Source: Treponema sp. (GTDB taxonomy: Bacteria > Spirochaetota > Spirochaetia > Treponematales > Breznakiellaceae). Taken from it: 64,000 nucleotides of DNA. Shown here in pieces: positions 49,640 to 60,000 of the stretch. Positions within the stretch are counted from its first letter, which is position 1. Each line of letters begins with the position of its first letter. Where the stretch lies: positions 62,001 to 126,000 of the forward strand of contig WRLP01000002.1 of the NCBI GenBank assembly GCA_009777535.1, written 5' to 3'. Below the pieces are notes generated by a model. That model had not been told where the DNA came from. It was given only the letters and a program-made list of their open reading frames with translations, and ran no database searches. The position numbers were made by a program, and so were the translations under genes.

Positions 49640-50395
49640 TTAATCATAAAAAAGGCACAGACAGTAAACTTTTTCCGTTCCGCCTTTTTTCAGCGCTTCG
49701 GCGCAAACATCCAGAGTAGCTCCCGTAGTCATTACATCATCAATGAGCAATGCTGTTTTGGGAGTTTTGCCCTTTGGGATAATGCGTCCTTTCAGGTTTC
49801 TCATTCTGTCATCCCTGCCAAGTTCTTTCTGGACGCCAGACCGCAGTCTTTCAAGGCACCGGCAGATTTTAATTATGGGAAACGCTTTTCCTCCTCTTTC
49901 GAGCAGTCTTGTCAGAAATTCAATCTGGTCCCAGCCCTTTTGCTTTATCTTGCCGGGCCTTGGCGGAACAGGGACGATAACGGCATTTTCGGGCGCCGCC
50001 GCACAACTGCCGATAATTTTAAGAATTTTATCTGAAAAATAATTGCCCACGGCGATATTTCTGCCGAATTTATATGCGGCCAAAAGGCGCCGGTATTTTC
50101 CGGTATAGGGAAACAGAACCGTTACCCGGTCATATGAGCGTTCCCCCGTGTTCCGGCATGAAAGGCATCTGCTCTGTTCCGAGACCAGGGGCCTGCCGCA
50201 TAAATCGCAGTTTTTACCAGGTTCAGCGGCAATTCCGGCATGGCAGGGCTCACACAAGCCGTACCAGGTTTCGCTTAGGCTTACAAGACCACGACTGCAA
50301 AGAGCACATCCCGTGGGGAAAAAATATTCCCTGATAAAAAAGAGCGTTTTAACAATTTCGAGCCTGAAATTTTTGACATTTTCATAAAAACTCAT
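49640..50395 (-). CDS. ComF-family phosphoribosyltransferase-like protein
   Basis: Zinc-ribbon cysteines and ALLIDDVMTTGATLDVCAEALKKGG. Internal start MSFYENVKNF avoids overlap with the divergent tag gene. Confidence 0.88.
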   Translation of the reverse strand: MSFYENVKNFRLEIVKTLFFIREYFFPTGCALCSRGLVSLSETWYGLCEPCHAGIAAEPGKNCDLCGRPLVSEQSRCLSCRNTGERSYDRVTVLFPYTGKYRRLLAAYKFGRNIAVGNYFSDKILKIIGSCAAAPENAVIVPVPPRPGKIKQKGWDQIEFLTRLLERGGKAFPIIKICRCLERLRSGVQKELGRDDRMRNLKGRIIPKGKTPKTALLIDDVMTTGATLDVCAEALKKGGTEKVYCLCLFYD

Positions 50396-50460
50396 AACAC
50401 ATATATTGCACACGGCCGCATGGCGCTTTAGTAAAAATGTAAAATAATGTATAAATAGAC

Positions 50461-51081
50461 ATGAAATTAATAAAAAGATGCGAATGGTGTACTGGCTCAC
50501 AATTGTATATGGACTACCACGACAATGAATGGGGATCGCCTGTTTTTGACGATCGTAAACATTTTGAGTTTCTGGTTCTGGAATCGGCCCAAGCGGGCTT
50601 AAGCTGGATTACGATTCTAAAAAAAAGGGAAAACTACCGCAGGGCTTACAATGGTTTTGAGCCGGAAAAAGTCGCCCGTTACGGAGAAAAGAAAAAGGCG
50701 GCGTTGCTTGCCGATGCCGGAATAATTCGCAACCGGCTTAAAATTGAGGCGTCCATTAATAATGCCAAACACTTTCTTGAGATACAGAAAGAATTCGGCA
50801 GTTTTTCAAAATATATCTGGTCTTTTACAATGTCTAAAAAAGGCCAATGCAGGCAGATTACCGGAAAGTGGAAAACCCTTGCCGAAATTCAGGCAAGAAC
50901 AGAATTATCAGACAGGATTTCTGCGGATCTTAAAAAGCGGGGATTTAAATTTTTGGGCAGCATAATTGTTTATTCCCATTTGCAAGCCACAGGGATTGTA
51001 AACGATCATCTTACAAGCTGTTTCCGGTACAAGGAACTTGTTAACAAAGACCTTACGCAAAAGTTAAATAAAAATAAATAA
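50461..51081 (+). CDS. tag: DNA-3-methyladenine glycosylase I
   Basis: RCEWCTGSQLYMDYHDNEWG, FKFLGSIIVYSHLQATGIVNDH. Confidence 0.95.
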   Translation: MKLIKRCEWCTGSQLYMDYHDNEWGSPVFDDRKHFEFLVLESAQAGLSWITILKKRENYRRAYNGFEPEKVARYGEKKKAALLADAGIIRNRLKIEASINNAKHFLEIQKEFGSFSKYIWSFTMSKKGQCRQITGKWKTLAEIQARTELSDRISADLKKRGFKFLGSIIVYSHLQATGIVNDHLTSCFRYKELVNKDLTQKLNKNK

Positions 51082-51084
51082 TTC

Positions 51085-51218
51085 ATGTTACGCATATTCT
51101 AAAATTACCCACTGATTTACACTGATTATCACAGAGTTAATACTGAAATACTCATTTATCTGTGTTAATCCGTGCTAATCCGTGGTTAAATTTTATTATT
51201 TATATTTGTGCGTAACAT
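51085..51218. repeat. imperfect inverted repeat in a convergent gap, CCACGGATTAACACGGATT family
   Basis: Outer arms ATGTTACGCA (51085-51094) / TGCGTAACAT (51209-51218). Inner ACTGATTTACACTGATTATCACAG versus CTGTGTTAATCCGTGCTAATCCGTGG. Confidence 0.75.
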
Positions 51219-51225
51219 GGGTAAT

Positions 51226-53988
51226 TCAATCAAAAAGTGATAGCGTGGGGTTTTCTTTCGGTTTAGACCTGTTTGTTTTAACCTGGTTTTTTACAGGAAT
51301 AATGGGAGCCAGGTCTGCAGCCGTTATTTTCTTTTTCCATTCGCCAAGCAGTTTAAGCGCTTCCAGCGGTGTCATTAAATCCAGATCAAATGATTGCAAT
51401 AGCCGCAGAAATTCTGCGGACAGCCGTGTATTATTATCATTTCGCAATACATTTCCGTTAACCTGTTCGCCAAATTGGTTAACTGTATCCGTATCACCGG
51501 AAGCTGGCAGGTTTTCGCCAATGCCGCTATCCTTTTCTTTCAACTGTCTCATTAGTTGAGCCGCTCTGCCCAGCACATGCTCCGACAAGCCTGCCAGCCG
51601 CGCAACATGAATCCCGTAAGATTCCTCCGTCGGGCCATCACGCAGTTTTCTCAGGAAAATAATCTTTCCATCTTGTTCAAGAACTTCCATCGAGCGGTTT
51701 ACAATGCGCTGGTGTGATAACAGCGAAAGTTCATGGTAATGGGTGGCAAACAGTGTGCGGCATTTTACCATGTTAAGTAATTCCTCGCTTACTGCCCAAG
51801 CGATTGAAAGGCCGTCGTTTGTACCTGTCCCCCGCCCTACTTCGTCCATAATAACAAGGCTCTTTTCGGTAGCCGTATTCAGTATGTATGCAGTTTCATT
51901 CATTTCTACCAGAAAAGTTGATTCACCCCGTGCAAGATTGTCGCTGGCTCCAACCCTGCAGTATATTCTGTCGCAGATGCCTATCCTGGCCTCTCTGGCC
52001 GGCACAAAACTGCCCATTTGAGCCATAAGGGTAATAAGGGCCGCCGAGCGCAGATAGGTGGATTTACCTGCCATATTGGGGCCTGTAATAAGCACAAAAG
52101 AAAATTTATTACCCGGAGGATCTCCTGTATTCATTAGAATATCATTGGGAATATATTCACCGCGGCTTATGTGCGCTTCTACAACCGGATGCCGTCCCTC
52201 ATAAATTTCCAAAATATTGCTCTCATCTAACATAGGTCTAATCCAGCCTCTAATTGCCGCAGCTTTTGCCAGAGACTGGGCGGTATCAAGTTCCGCGATG
52301 CGGTGCGCGGCACAGGCGAGTTCAGAAAGTACAGATTTTGCTTCCTGTCGGATTTCCAGAAATATTTTTCTTTCAAGTTCAACAATCTTTTCCGAAGCGC
52401 CATTAATATCCGATTCCAGCTCTGCAAGCCTGTTGCTTGTAAACCTTTCTCCCCCGACAATTCCCTGCCGTCTTATAAAATGAGAGGGAACTTTTTCAAG
52501 ATGCGCTTTTGTAACCTCAAAAAAATAACCGATAAGCCTGTTGTAGCGTATCTTTAAGCTGGAAATACCAGTGGCAATCCTTTCAGTTTCAAGATACTCT
52601 TCGAGCAGCTGTCTTCCGGAATTTTTCAGTAATTTTAGCTGGTCAAGGTCGGGACTGTAACCATCTTTAATCAGATTACCCTCACTAAGCAAAATTGAAG
52701 GCTCTTCGCTTATGCTCTTTTCCAGTAACTTTCCAATCTCAATTAGTTTTTCAAAACCATCGGTTGAATTCTCTTCTGTTTCTGATTTATCTCCATCTTC
52801 GTTTTCTTCATGAAGGCGCAGCTCCTTTGTTAATTCCGACACTTCAAAAAAAATATCAAGTGCGTTTTTAATAGCCAGCATATCTCTGCCGTGAGCTTTA
52901 TCCATAGCCAGCCTGGAAGAAAGGCGCTCAAGATCCGGAGTTTTTCCCAATGAATCACGCAAACGGCTTAACAACCCCTGATCACGGAACAAGGCTTCCA
53001 CTAAATTCAAACGAGCCTCGATTTTATTAATATTTCTAAGCGGATGAAGCATGCGTCTTTTAAGAAGACGTAACCCCATCGCACATCTGGTTTCATTCAT
53101 TACTTCCAGTAATGAAAAACGTGTATCTCCGTCCCTAATATTACGTAACAGTTCAAGATTTCGCTGACTGGATTCGTCGATTCCGACAAAATCATTGTCA
53201 TTGTAAATATTAATGGTTCTTATATGCGGAATAACGGCTTTTGCTGTAGTATCAAGATAATCAAGCAGTGCTCCGGCGGATATTATCACCGGATTCCCCT
53301 CTTCAAGACCAAAACTTTTCAGGTTTGCAAGGCGAAATTGTTTTATAAGTCTCTTCTCTGCAGCTTGAGGGTCAAATAGCCAGTCTGCCCAGCGGTTCAG
53401 AACCAGTCCGCTGCGTTCATGTATCGCTGAGGCAATATCCGGATATTCTTCCAGAATGGATTCCTGTATCAGCATCTCGCGAATTTGCAGGCGCTCAAGT
53501 TCCTGCCTCAGCATTTCGGAAGAATCCCGCAGTGGGAAGAATGTTGCGAAAAATTCGCCTGTTGAAAGATCGATATATGAAAATGAAAGAGTATTCTGTG
53601 CGGCAGACAGGCAAGCCAGATAATTAGCACTTCCCTTATCAAGAAAATCTTCATCGACTGTTGTACCGGGAGTAATTATTTCCACTACCTGGCGTTCAAT
53701 TATTTTTTGTCCCTTGCTTGGCTGGGTAAGCTGTTCGCAAATCGCGATTTTTTTTCCAAGTTTAAGCAGTCTGGCAATATAAACCCTGGCTGCATGATAG
53801 GGAACTCCGCACATGGGAAGGCCGTTACGGCTGGTGAGTGTAAGGTTTAGAAGGGAAGATACCTCCAGTGCGTCATCGGCGAACATTTCATAGAAGTCGC
53901 CCAGTCTGAAAAAAAGTATGTTCCCCTTTTGCTCTTTCTTTATACGCCGGTACTGATCAAGCATGGGGCTTGTCTGAGCAGCGCTCAT
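51226..53988 (-). CDS. mutS: DNA mismatch repair protein MutS
   Basis: [40 protein letters not shown]-terminal MxxQYxxIKxxxxxxILFFRLGDFYEMF. Confidence 0.98.
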   Translation of the reverse strand: MSAAQTSPMLDQYRRIKKEQKGNILFFRLGDFYEMFADDALEVSSLLNLTLTSRNGLPMCGVPYHAARVYIARLLKLGKKIAICEQLTQPSKGQKIIERQVVEIITPGTTVDEDFLDKGSANYLACLSAAQNTLSFSYIDLSTGEFFATFFPLRDSSEMLRQELERLQIREMLIQESILEEYPDIASAIHERSGLVLNRWADWLFDPQAAEKRLIKQFRLANLKSFGLEEGNPVIISAGALLDYLDTTAKAVIPHIRTINIYNDNDFVGIDESSQRNLELLRNIRDGDTRFSLLEVMNETRCAMGLRLLKRRMLHPLRNINKIEARLNLVEALFRDQGLLSRLRDSLGKTPDLERLSSRLAMDKAHGRDMLAIKNALDIFFEVSELTKELRLHEENEDGDKSETEENSTDGFEKLIEIGKLLEKSISEEPSILLSEGNLIKDGYSPDLDQLKLLKNSGRQLLEEYLETERIATGISSLKIRYNRLIGYFFEVTKAHLEKVPSHFIRRQGIVGGERFTSNRLAELESDINGASEKIVELERKIFLEIRQEAKSVLSELACAAHRIAELDTAQSLAKAAAIRGWIRPMLDESNILEIYEGRHPVVEAHISRGEYIPNDILMNTGDPPGNKFSFVLITGPNMAGKSTYLRSAALITLMAQMGSFVPAREARIGICDRIYCRVGASDNLARGESTFLVEMNETAYILNTATEKSLVIMDEVGRGTGTNDGLSIAWAVSEELLNMVKCRTLFATHYHELSLLSHQRIVNRSMEVLEQDGKIIFLRKLRDGPTEESYGIHVARLAGLSEHVLGRAAQLMRQLKEKDSGIGENLPASGDTDTVNQFGEQVNGNVLRNDNNTRLSAEFLRLLQSFDLDLMTPLEALKLLGEWKKKITAADLAPIIPVKNQVKTNRSKPKENPTLSLFD

Positions 53989-53991
53989 GGT

Positions 53992-54513
53992 TCACCGTCT
54001 GGCTTTATCCAGCAGATTTTGTATTAACTTGTCGGTAATGTCTACAGTTGGACTGTACCACAAGATACCGGTGTTTTCCTTTAGATTCAGCACCATACTG
54101 TATCCTTCACTTTCGGCTATATAGCGTATCTCGTCGTAGACCTGATCCAGAAATGCTCCGGATTGTGAAAGTCTACGTCTTTGATCCTCAAGTTCCGCCG
54201 TTCTTGTATTGTAATAATCTTTTAAGAATTCAGAACGACGGTATATTTCACTTTCCAGCCGCAGGGACTCGCTCTGATCCCCGCGCATAGCCGCATCTAT
54301 CTGCCTTGTTTTTATATCCTGGATCTCCCTTGTCATCCGGTCAATATCCGCCTGTACCCTGGCGCTGCGTTCCTCAAATTCCCGTACAGCCCGGGACTCC
54401 CTGAAAAAAGCGGTGTAAACCTTCGGCAGATCCACCACCGCAAAACGTGTTAACTGTTGGGCAGGAAGAGAGCAGGCACTCGCCAACAGAATAAATATAA
54501 TCCGTTTTATCAT
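53992..54513 (-). CDS. OmpH/Skp family periplasmic chaperone
   Basis: Signal peptide MIKRIIFILLASACSLPAQ and helical Skp-like region. The longer listed start overlaps bamA. Confidence 0.85.
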   Translation of the reverse strand: MIKRIIFILLASACSLPAQQLTRFAVVDLPKVYTAFFRESRAVREFEERSARVQADIDRMTREIQDIKTRQIDAAMRGDQSESLRLESEIYRRSEFLKDYYNTRTAELEDQRRRLSQSGAFLDQVYDEIRYIAESEGYSMVLNLKENTGILWYSPTVDITDKLIQNLLDKARR

Positions 54514-54521
54514 AACTACCC

Positions 54522-57053
54522 CTAATACGACAGAACAAATGAAATAACCGGATCCATACCCATAGCCGGATTGGAAGAATCGCCCCCCAGCATGCCGGGT
54601 TCCCACTTTAACTCGCCGTCTTGAACAGTGAAACGTTTTGCCAGGCTGAAACGGAAAGGAAACTGCGGCAGGGTAAAACGAATGCCAAAACCGTAACTAA
54701 AACGCATATTTTCTATGGTGAAGTTGCGTTCATCTTCGTTGTTTATTCCAAAGTAATAACCCTGAGTGGTTTCTTTTCCTGCGGCATCAAAGAACAGATC
54801 GAAGGCTAAAATGCCGTATACAAGGGGAAATCGGAGTTCCACCCAGTTTTCCCAGAGTAAAAGGCCTTTATCCCTGTATTCAATGCTCCACCCCCTGCCT
54901 GTAAACATCCCATCAACAGAAAGTTTGCTTACATCTTCAATTGAAGGTGTAAGGGAATCCATGTCACGCCCAGGCTGCTTAAAGATAAAAGAAAGGCCTG
55001 AATGGACTGCAAACACACCCTTAAAACTCCATCTTTCGGTAACCGGTAAATTAAAAAGCGTATAAAAATATTCAGCCTTTGTGTCGCTGCGCATATAATG
55101 CTCTCTCTCCTCATCGAGAACACCGTAAAAACCCAAACGTTCCGACAGATAGTAGCCGCTTGAGGGATCATAGAATATATCTCTTTGATCCAGAGAACCT
55201 CCTGTCCAAACAGAATTCTTGGGCGTCCAGGAATTGTTTCCTGCCCTTAAAGCCGGGTCAAACGGCCTGTATAAATCGGCATCATAAGAGTTCCGGATTA
55301 AGCCTGTGCGGACTCCCCCATTCCATGTTACATTCCCAAGGAAAGTTGACCACCGGTATCCGGTTGAAAAACCGAGCGATAAGTATAACTGTTCATAATC
55401 CATCAAATAGTCTCTGGGCGGGAGCTTGTTATAGTATACGTATTCATCATAATTATAAAAACCATCAGGATACGCATACGGTTCATCGCCATTAAAAATG
55501 CTTGATGTATTGCCCATGGCTGCAAGGCGTTTTGCGTAATTAATCGAGAAATCAACCCCGCCGGAGAGTGGAAGACCGAATATCCAGCGGTGCAAATAAT
55601 TTATGGAAAAACTGGTTGTGTCTACAATGGAAGAATTCAACTCTGCGCCCAACTGGTTCCCTGTTCCAAATACATTGCGGTCATTCCATTTAATAAGTCC
55701 CGATATGGGAAATGTTTCAGGATCGGCGCTGCCGGAAAAAGTAAGTCCAAATTGTAAATCTGTGGTTGGCTGTTCCTCGACAGTAAAAATCAGATCCATA
55801 AGGCTGTCGGTACTCCCCTGCGGAGTATCGGGCAGTACCATGGAAAAGAACTGAAGATTGTATAAATTGCGAAGTGCATCCATGACTTTTGCTTTGGAAA
55901 AAACATCCCCGGGTTCCAAAGGAATTTCTTTTAAGATAACATCAGTCCTGGTTTTTACATTCCCCCTGACAATGATATTTTCTATGTGGGCTCTCCCGCG
56001 TTCAACAATATCAATGTGGTATGAAAGTATGTTGTTGTAGGTATCCTTGTTTTCTTCCCTTCCGATTGTATTGAATATATATCCGTTTTCATAATACAGA
56101 TCTGCTATTCTCTGAAAATCACTTTCCAGTCTGCGCTCGCTTACGGTATCGCCAATTTTCGATGTTACGAGCTTTTGGAGCTGTTCTGTGGTAAAAATTC
56201 TGTTTCCCTCGAATGTCATTCCGCCGAATGTATACATTCTTCCTTCAAAAATTCTGAAAGTAAGGATCAGATTATTGTTTCCCTTGGCGTCTCTTTCAAT
56301 ATCGCGAACAACATCAAGAACCATCGCGTCTACATAGCCGCGATCCCTGTAGTACCTGGTAATTGATTCACGGTCTGCCAGTAGTTTTGCTTCCTGGAAA
56401 GCTCCGTCATTTATAAGGGTTTTCGCTTTTAATGAAAGCTGTCCCCTCAGCGCTCTTGCGGAAAAAACAGAATTGCCTTCAAACCTGAAATCCCTGATTG
56501 AAATTTTTTCGCCCTCTGTAATGTAAAAAATAACAATCATGGAGGCGTCGCCGGCGCGTTGTGTCTCGGAACGCACCTGAATGTCGGGGTAACCTTTTTC
56601 CAGGTATTTGTTGATGATCGCCTGTTCATCTGCGCGTATTTTTGCCTGGTTAATAACATCACTTACCCTGATGCTTATTGTATCCAGCAGCTCGTTGCGG
56701 CGTAATCCGGAATTGCCGGTAAAATTGATACGGCTTACGATTGGACGTTCAACTACGGTAAACCTTATTATAACTTCATCACCGGCGGCGTCGGCGCGCA
56801 GGGCGCTTGGTTCCAGCCGTTCAAAATATTCAAGAGCATAAAGCTTTCCCTGAATTTCCCAGAATATATAATCATCGAAAATACGGCCCTTGTAGGGGTT
56901 TATCAGGGCTTCCAGTTCAGAGGCTCTGACATTCCGCAGCCCGGTAAAGACAATATCCTTAATTGGTTTGCCCTGATACCAATCATCCTGTTGCTGTGAA
57001 AAAGCCACCGCAGTTGTTACAATGAGAAGAAAAACCAGTATCCTGAAACGCAT
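54522..57053 (-). CDS. bamA: outer membrane protein assembly factor BamA
   Basis: POTRA repeats (VVERPIVSRINFTGNSGLRRNELLDTI) and a C-terminal beta-barrel ending in an aromatic-rich strand. Confidence 0.95.
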   Translation of the reverse strand: MRFRILVFLLIVTTAVAFSQQQDDWYQGKPIKDIVFTGLRNVRASELEALINPYKGRIFDDYIFWEIQGKLYALEYFERLEPSALRADAAGDEVIIRFTVVERPIVSRINFTGNSGLRRNELLDTISIRVSDVINQAKIRADEQAIINKYLEKGYPDIQVRSETQRAGDASMIVIFYITEGEKISIRDFRFEGNSVFSARALRGQLSLKAKTLINDGAFQEAKLLADRESITRYYRDRGYVDAMVLDVVRDIERDAKGNNNLILTFRIFEGRMYTFGGMTFEGNRIFTTEQLQKLVTSKIGDTVSERRLESDFQRIADLYYENGYIFNTIGREENKDTYNNILSYHIDIVERGRAHIENIIVRGNVKTRTDVILKEIPLEPGDVFSKAKVMDALRNLYNLQFFSMVLPDTPQGSTDSLMDLIFTVEEQPTTDLQFGLTFSGSADPETFPISGLIKWNDRNVFGTGNQLGAELNSSIVDTTSFSINYLHRWIFGLPLSGGVDFSINYAKRLAAMGNTSSIFNGDEPYAYPDGFYNYDEYVYYNKLPPRDYLMDYEQLYLSLGFSTGYRWSTFLGNVTWNGGVRTGLIRNSYDADLYRPFDPALRAGNNSWTPKNSVWTGGSLDQRDIFYDPSSGYYLSERLGFYGVLDEEREHYMRSDTKAEYFYTLFNLPVTERWSFKGVFAVHSGLSFIFKQPGRDMDSLTPSIEDVSKLSVDGMFTGRGWSIEYRDKGLLLWENWVELRFPLVYGILAFDLFFDAAGKETTQGYYFGINNEDERNFTIENMRFSYGFGIRFTLPQFPFRFSLAKRFTVQDGELKWEPGMLGGDSSNPAMGMDPVISFVLSY

Positions 57054-57061
57054 TAAATCTC

Positions 57062-60000
57062 CTAAAATGTCCAGTTTTTGCTTAAAGTAATTGAATTATC
57101 GTTTACCCACCAGTTCTCAGGATGGGCGGGAATAAAATCCCAGCGAATACTGAAAAAGGGACTCTGCAATTCAACCCCGATATCCGGCTCAAACCGCAAG
57201 CCGCCCATGTTCAACTGATTCTCGTCATAACGCATGGAAAGCATTCCCTGTATGAACATATCGGCGCCAATGTACTTGCCGCCAAAAACAGTTGTGTTAT
57301 TAAAATAGTTACCTACCCTGCTGTTCCTGTCAATCGGGTTCTGCATGGCGGCGTTCAAAAAGGCGTTTTGTAAAACCTGGGTTCTAACACTGAACATATC
57401 CAGATTCAGGAAATTTCTTATTTGCCTCTCCACCCGCCTTACAACCACAAATTGTGCCAGCAAATCAGCGGTGGAAGTCAGAAAAGCCCTTTGCATTGCA
57501 TCAGAAGCTTCGTTGTCGGGGTTGCCAATAAGGTTTTGCCCCAATAATGCGAAAATTTCTACCTGAGACAGGCTTGGAGCGGATTCAAAGCGCGGAACGA
57601 AACTCAGCAGAGGCTCATTATCAACTATCAATGAGATTCTGACAGGCCCTTCATCAGTACGGTCGCGTACTTCTGCCCTGGTTGTAAGACGGGGATTAAA
57701 CCGCTGTTCATTTTCCCTAAAAACAAGATTCCCGCTTCGGATATAAAAACTGCGCTCAAAATAAAACAATTCGCCCGAGCGGATTCTTACATCGCTGTTA
57801 ATCGAATATGTCCCTGCCTGAGAATCCGCCGAAACATGCAGAATCGTTCCTATATCGGCATTGGCTCTGAGAATCGGAAATCTTGTATCAGGCCAGATGA
57901 ACTCGACAGCCGGTCCGCTTGTAATCTGCATATTTACAACAAATGGAATTTTGGTTCCGGAAAACGGCGATCCGTCATTTATTATCATTCCGGTTTCTTC
58001 GGCAATAATTCCCATTTCGGCGTTATTTGCCAATAAATCCCCGGAAATATCAAAAGCCAAATTATCCATTGCGACTATAAGTTTACCGGCTGCATCACCA
58101 TGTACGGCAAATCTGGTAATATCAAACCCAAAAGGTATTGGGCTTTCCCTTGGAACTGAAATCTCGATGCTGAAAATATTTGGTATCCATCGGTCAAAAC
58201 GGAACCATGCGGAAGCCGTACCCGCACCCCTGCCGACTGTTGCCTGTACCGGGCCGAAATTCATCTCATTGCCCTCGATATATACATTGAAGGGTACGGG
58301 CCTGATATCCTGGGTAACAAACAAAGGTATTTTGATACGAGCGCTGTTGATTCTGGCGCTGCCGAAGAATTCCGGATCTCCCAGCGGCCCCCTGATACTG
58401 ACCTGGGCATTGCCATAACCGCCGCCGAGGGCAAAACCTTTTACAGGCGGGATTAGCGCCCACATGCCTCCCAGATCGACATAGATATCAGGGCAATGCA
58501 CATCAATAAAATTGTCCTTTATGCTTCCAATGGCACTGCCCCGCACCGGTGAGGGCCCGGCAACAGCCGCATAAATATTTCCATCCCTGTCGAGCTGAAG
58601 ACGGAGCATATCCTTTGGACCTCCGGAAACAGAAAACGCCCCATAATTATTCGAAAATAAAATATCAAAGGGTTCATCGGAAACTATATCTGCGTATTGG
58701 AAACTTTCGACATGAATAACACCATCGACAGAATTCAGAATATGCCTGATATCCACCCATGAATCAACCGGCTTGAATTTGGCGTCCATATTAAGAAGTC
58801 CGTCCAATCCGATTTCTTTTATCCGGCCAAAAATAATAGTGTCGTCAATGAATAAATTCCCGCCGCGGCTTAAACTCAGCAAAGGCATTAGTGTTTTAAT
58901 TCCGGCTGTATCAAGCTGTAAATTCTGGATTGTAAATTCATCTGCGTCAAGTTTTGCCACAGCCGACGCCTGAAAATCAATTTCATTTATTCTTGCATAA
59001 AGTGAGTTAAGGTTAAGAAGTGCAGAAAAATCATCAGGTGAATTCTGCGAGATTCTGAGGACTCCATCAATCCCTGTTTTTCCCATTTTTCCGGTCAGCC
59101 TGTCGAGCCTCATTCCGGTAACCGACATCAAAAGATCAAATTGTCCGTCGTTCCTGCTGCAATCAAGGTAATAATGCTCGTTTCTTTCCGGTCCTTCAGC
59201 TATACCGGCTGTTCCGCTTAATTCAGAAAAATTCCCCGACCAGGAAAAATTAACATTTCCAAATAGAGGACCGATACCGTCGCTATAATGCAGAACAGGA
59301 ATACTAAGACCGCTTTGATCAGCGCTTCCTGAAACCCGTAAATTCCCCAAACCGGCAGGCCCGGCTATATCCCTGATTTCCAAATTATCGACATCAAATG
59401 TCCAGAAATCTTTTGAGTCATAACGAATTGATGCATAAAAGCTTACGTAGGCATTATTATCCCGTATGGGGATCGTTATATTCAGTGCCTCGAAATAACC
59501 CGAATACGCGCCGGTATTCGATGTACTGATAAATGCATGAAGGCCGTGGGAGCCGTGGATGCTTAAAGTGTTGCGATCCAAAAGACGTCCATTCATATAC
59601 CAGAAAATATCATTATAATTTGCAGTAATTGTAAAATCGATATCGGTAGGATTGGAAAAATCTGCGTTTGCGGAATAAGACAATATCCTGCCTTCGTTAA
59701 TAAAACTGCCTTCATTCAGAACAAAAAACTGATCCGTGCCGGAGAGGGAAAAAATACTGCGCGGGCCGTTTTCTCTTGTCTCGAATGCAATTATAAAATT
59801 CGGAGTATTATACATAACATTTTTGAAATCCGTTGTAAAAAAGATCTCGGTTGTTACAGAAGCATTACGCAAATAAGACATTGCATAAGCAGGCATGACT
59901 GATTTTCGCACAAATGGCTGTAAAAAATTAACCATATCCGCAGGAGAAAAAGAATCTATTGACAGGCGGGCTTCCAGCCGCTGCGGTTCATGAGCCATAA

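Noticed and set aside
53992-54606. Long N-terminal extension of the Skp-like ORF
   Set aside because: Overlaps the end of bamA; the ATG at 54513 gives a proper signal peptide.
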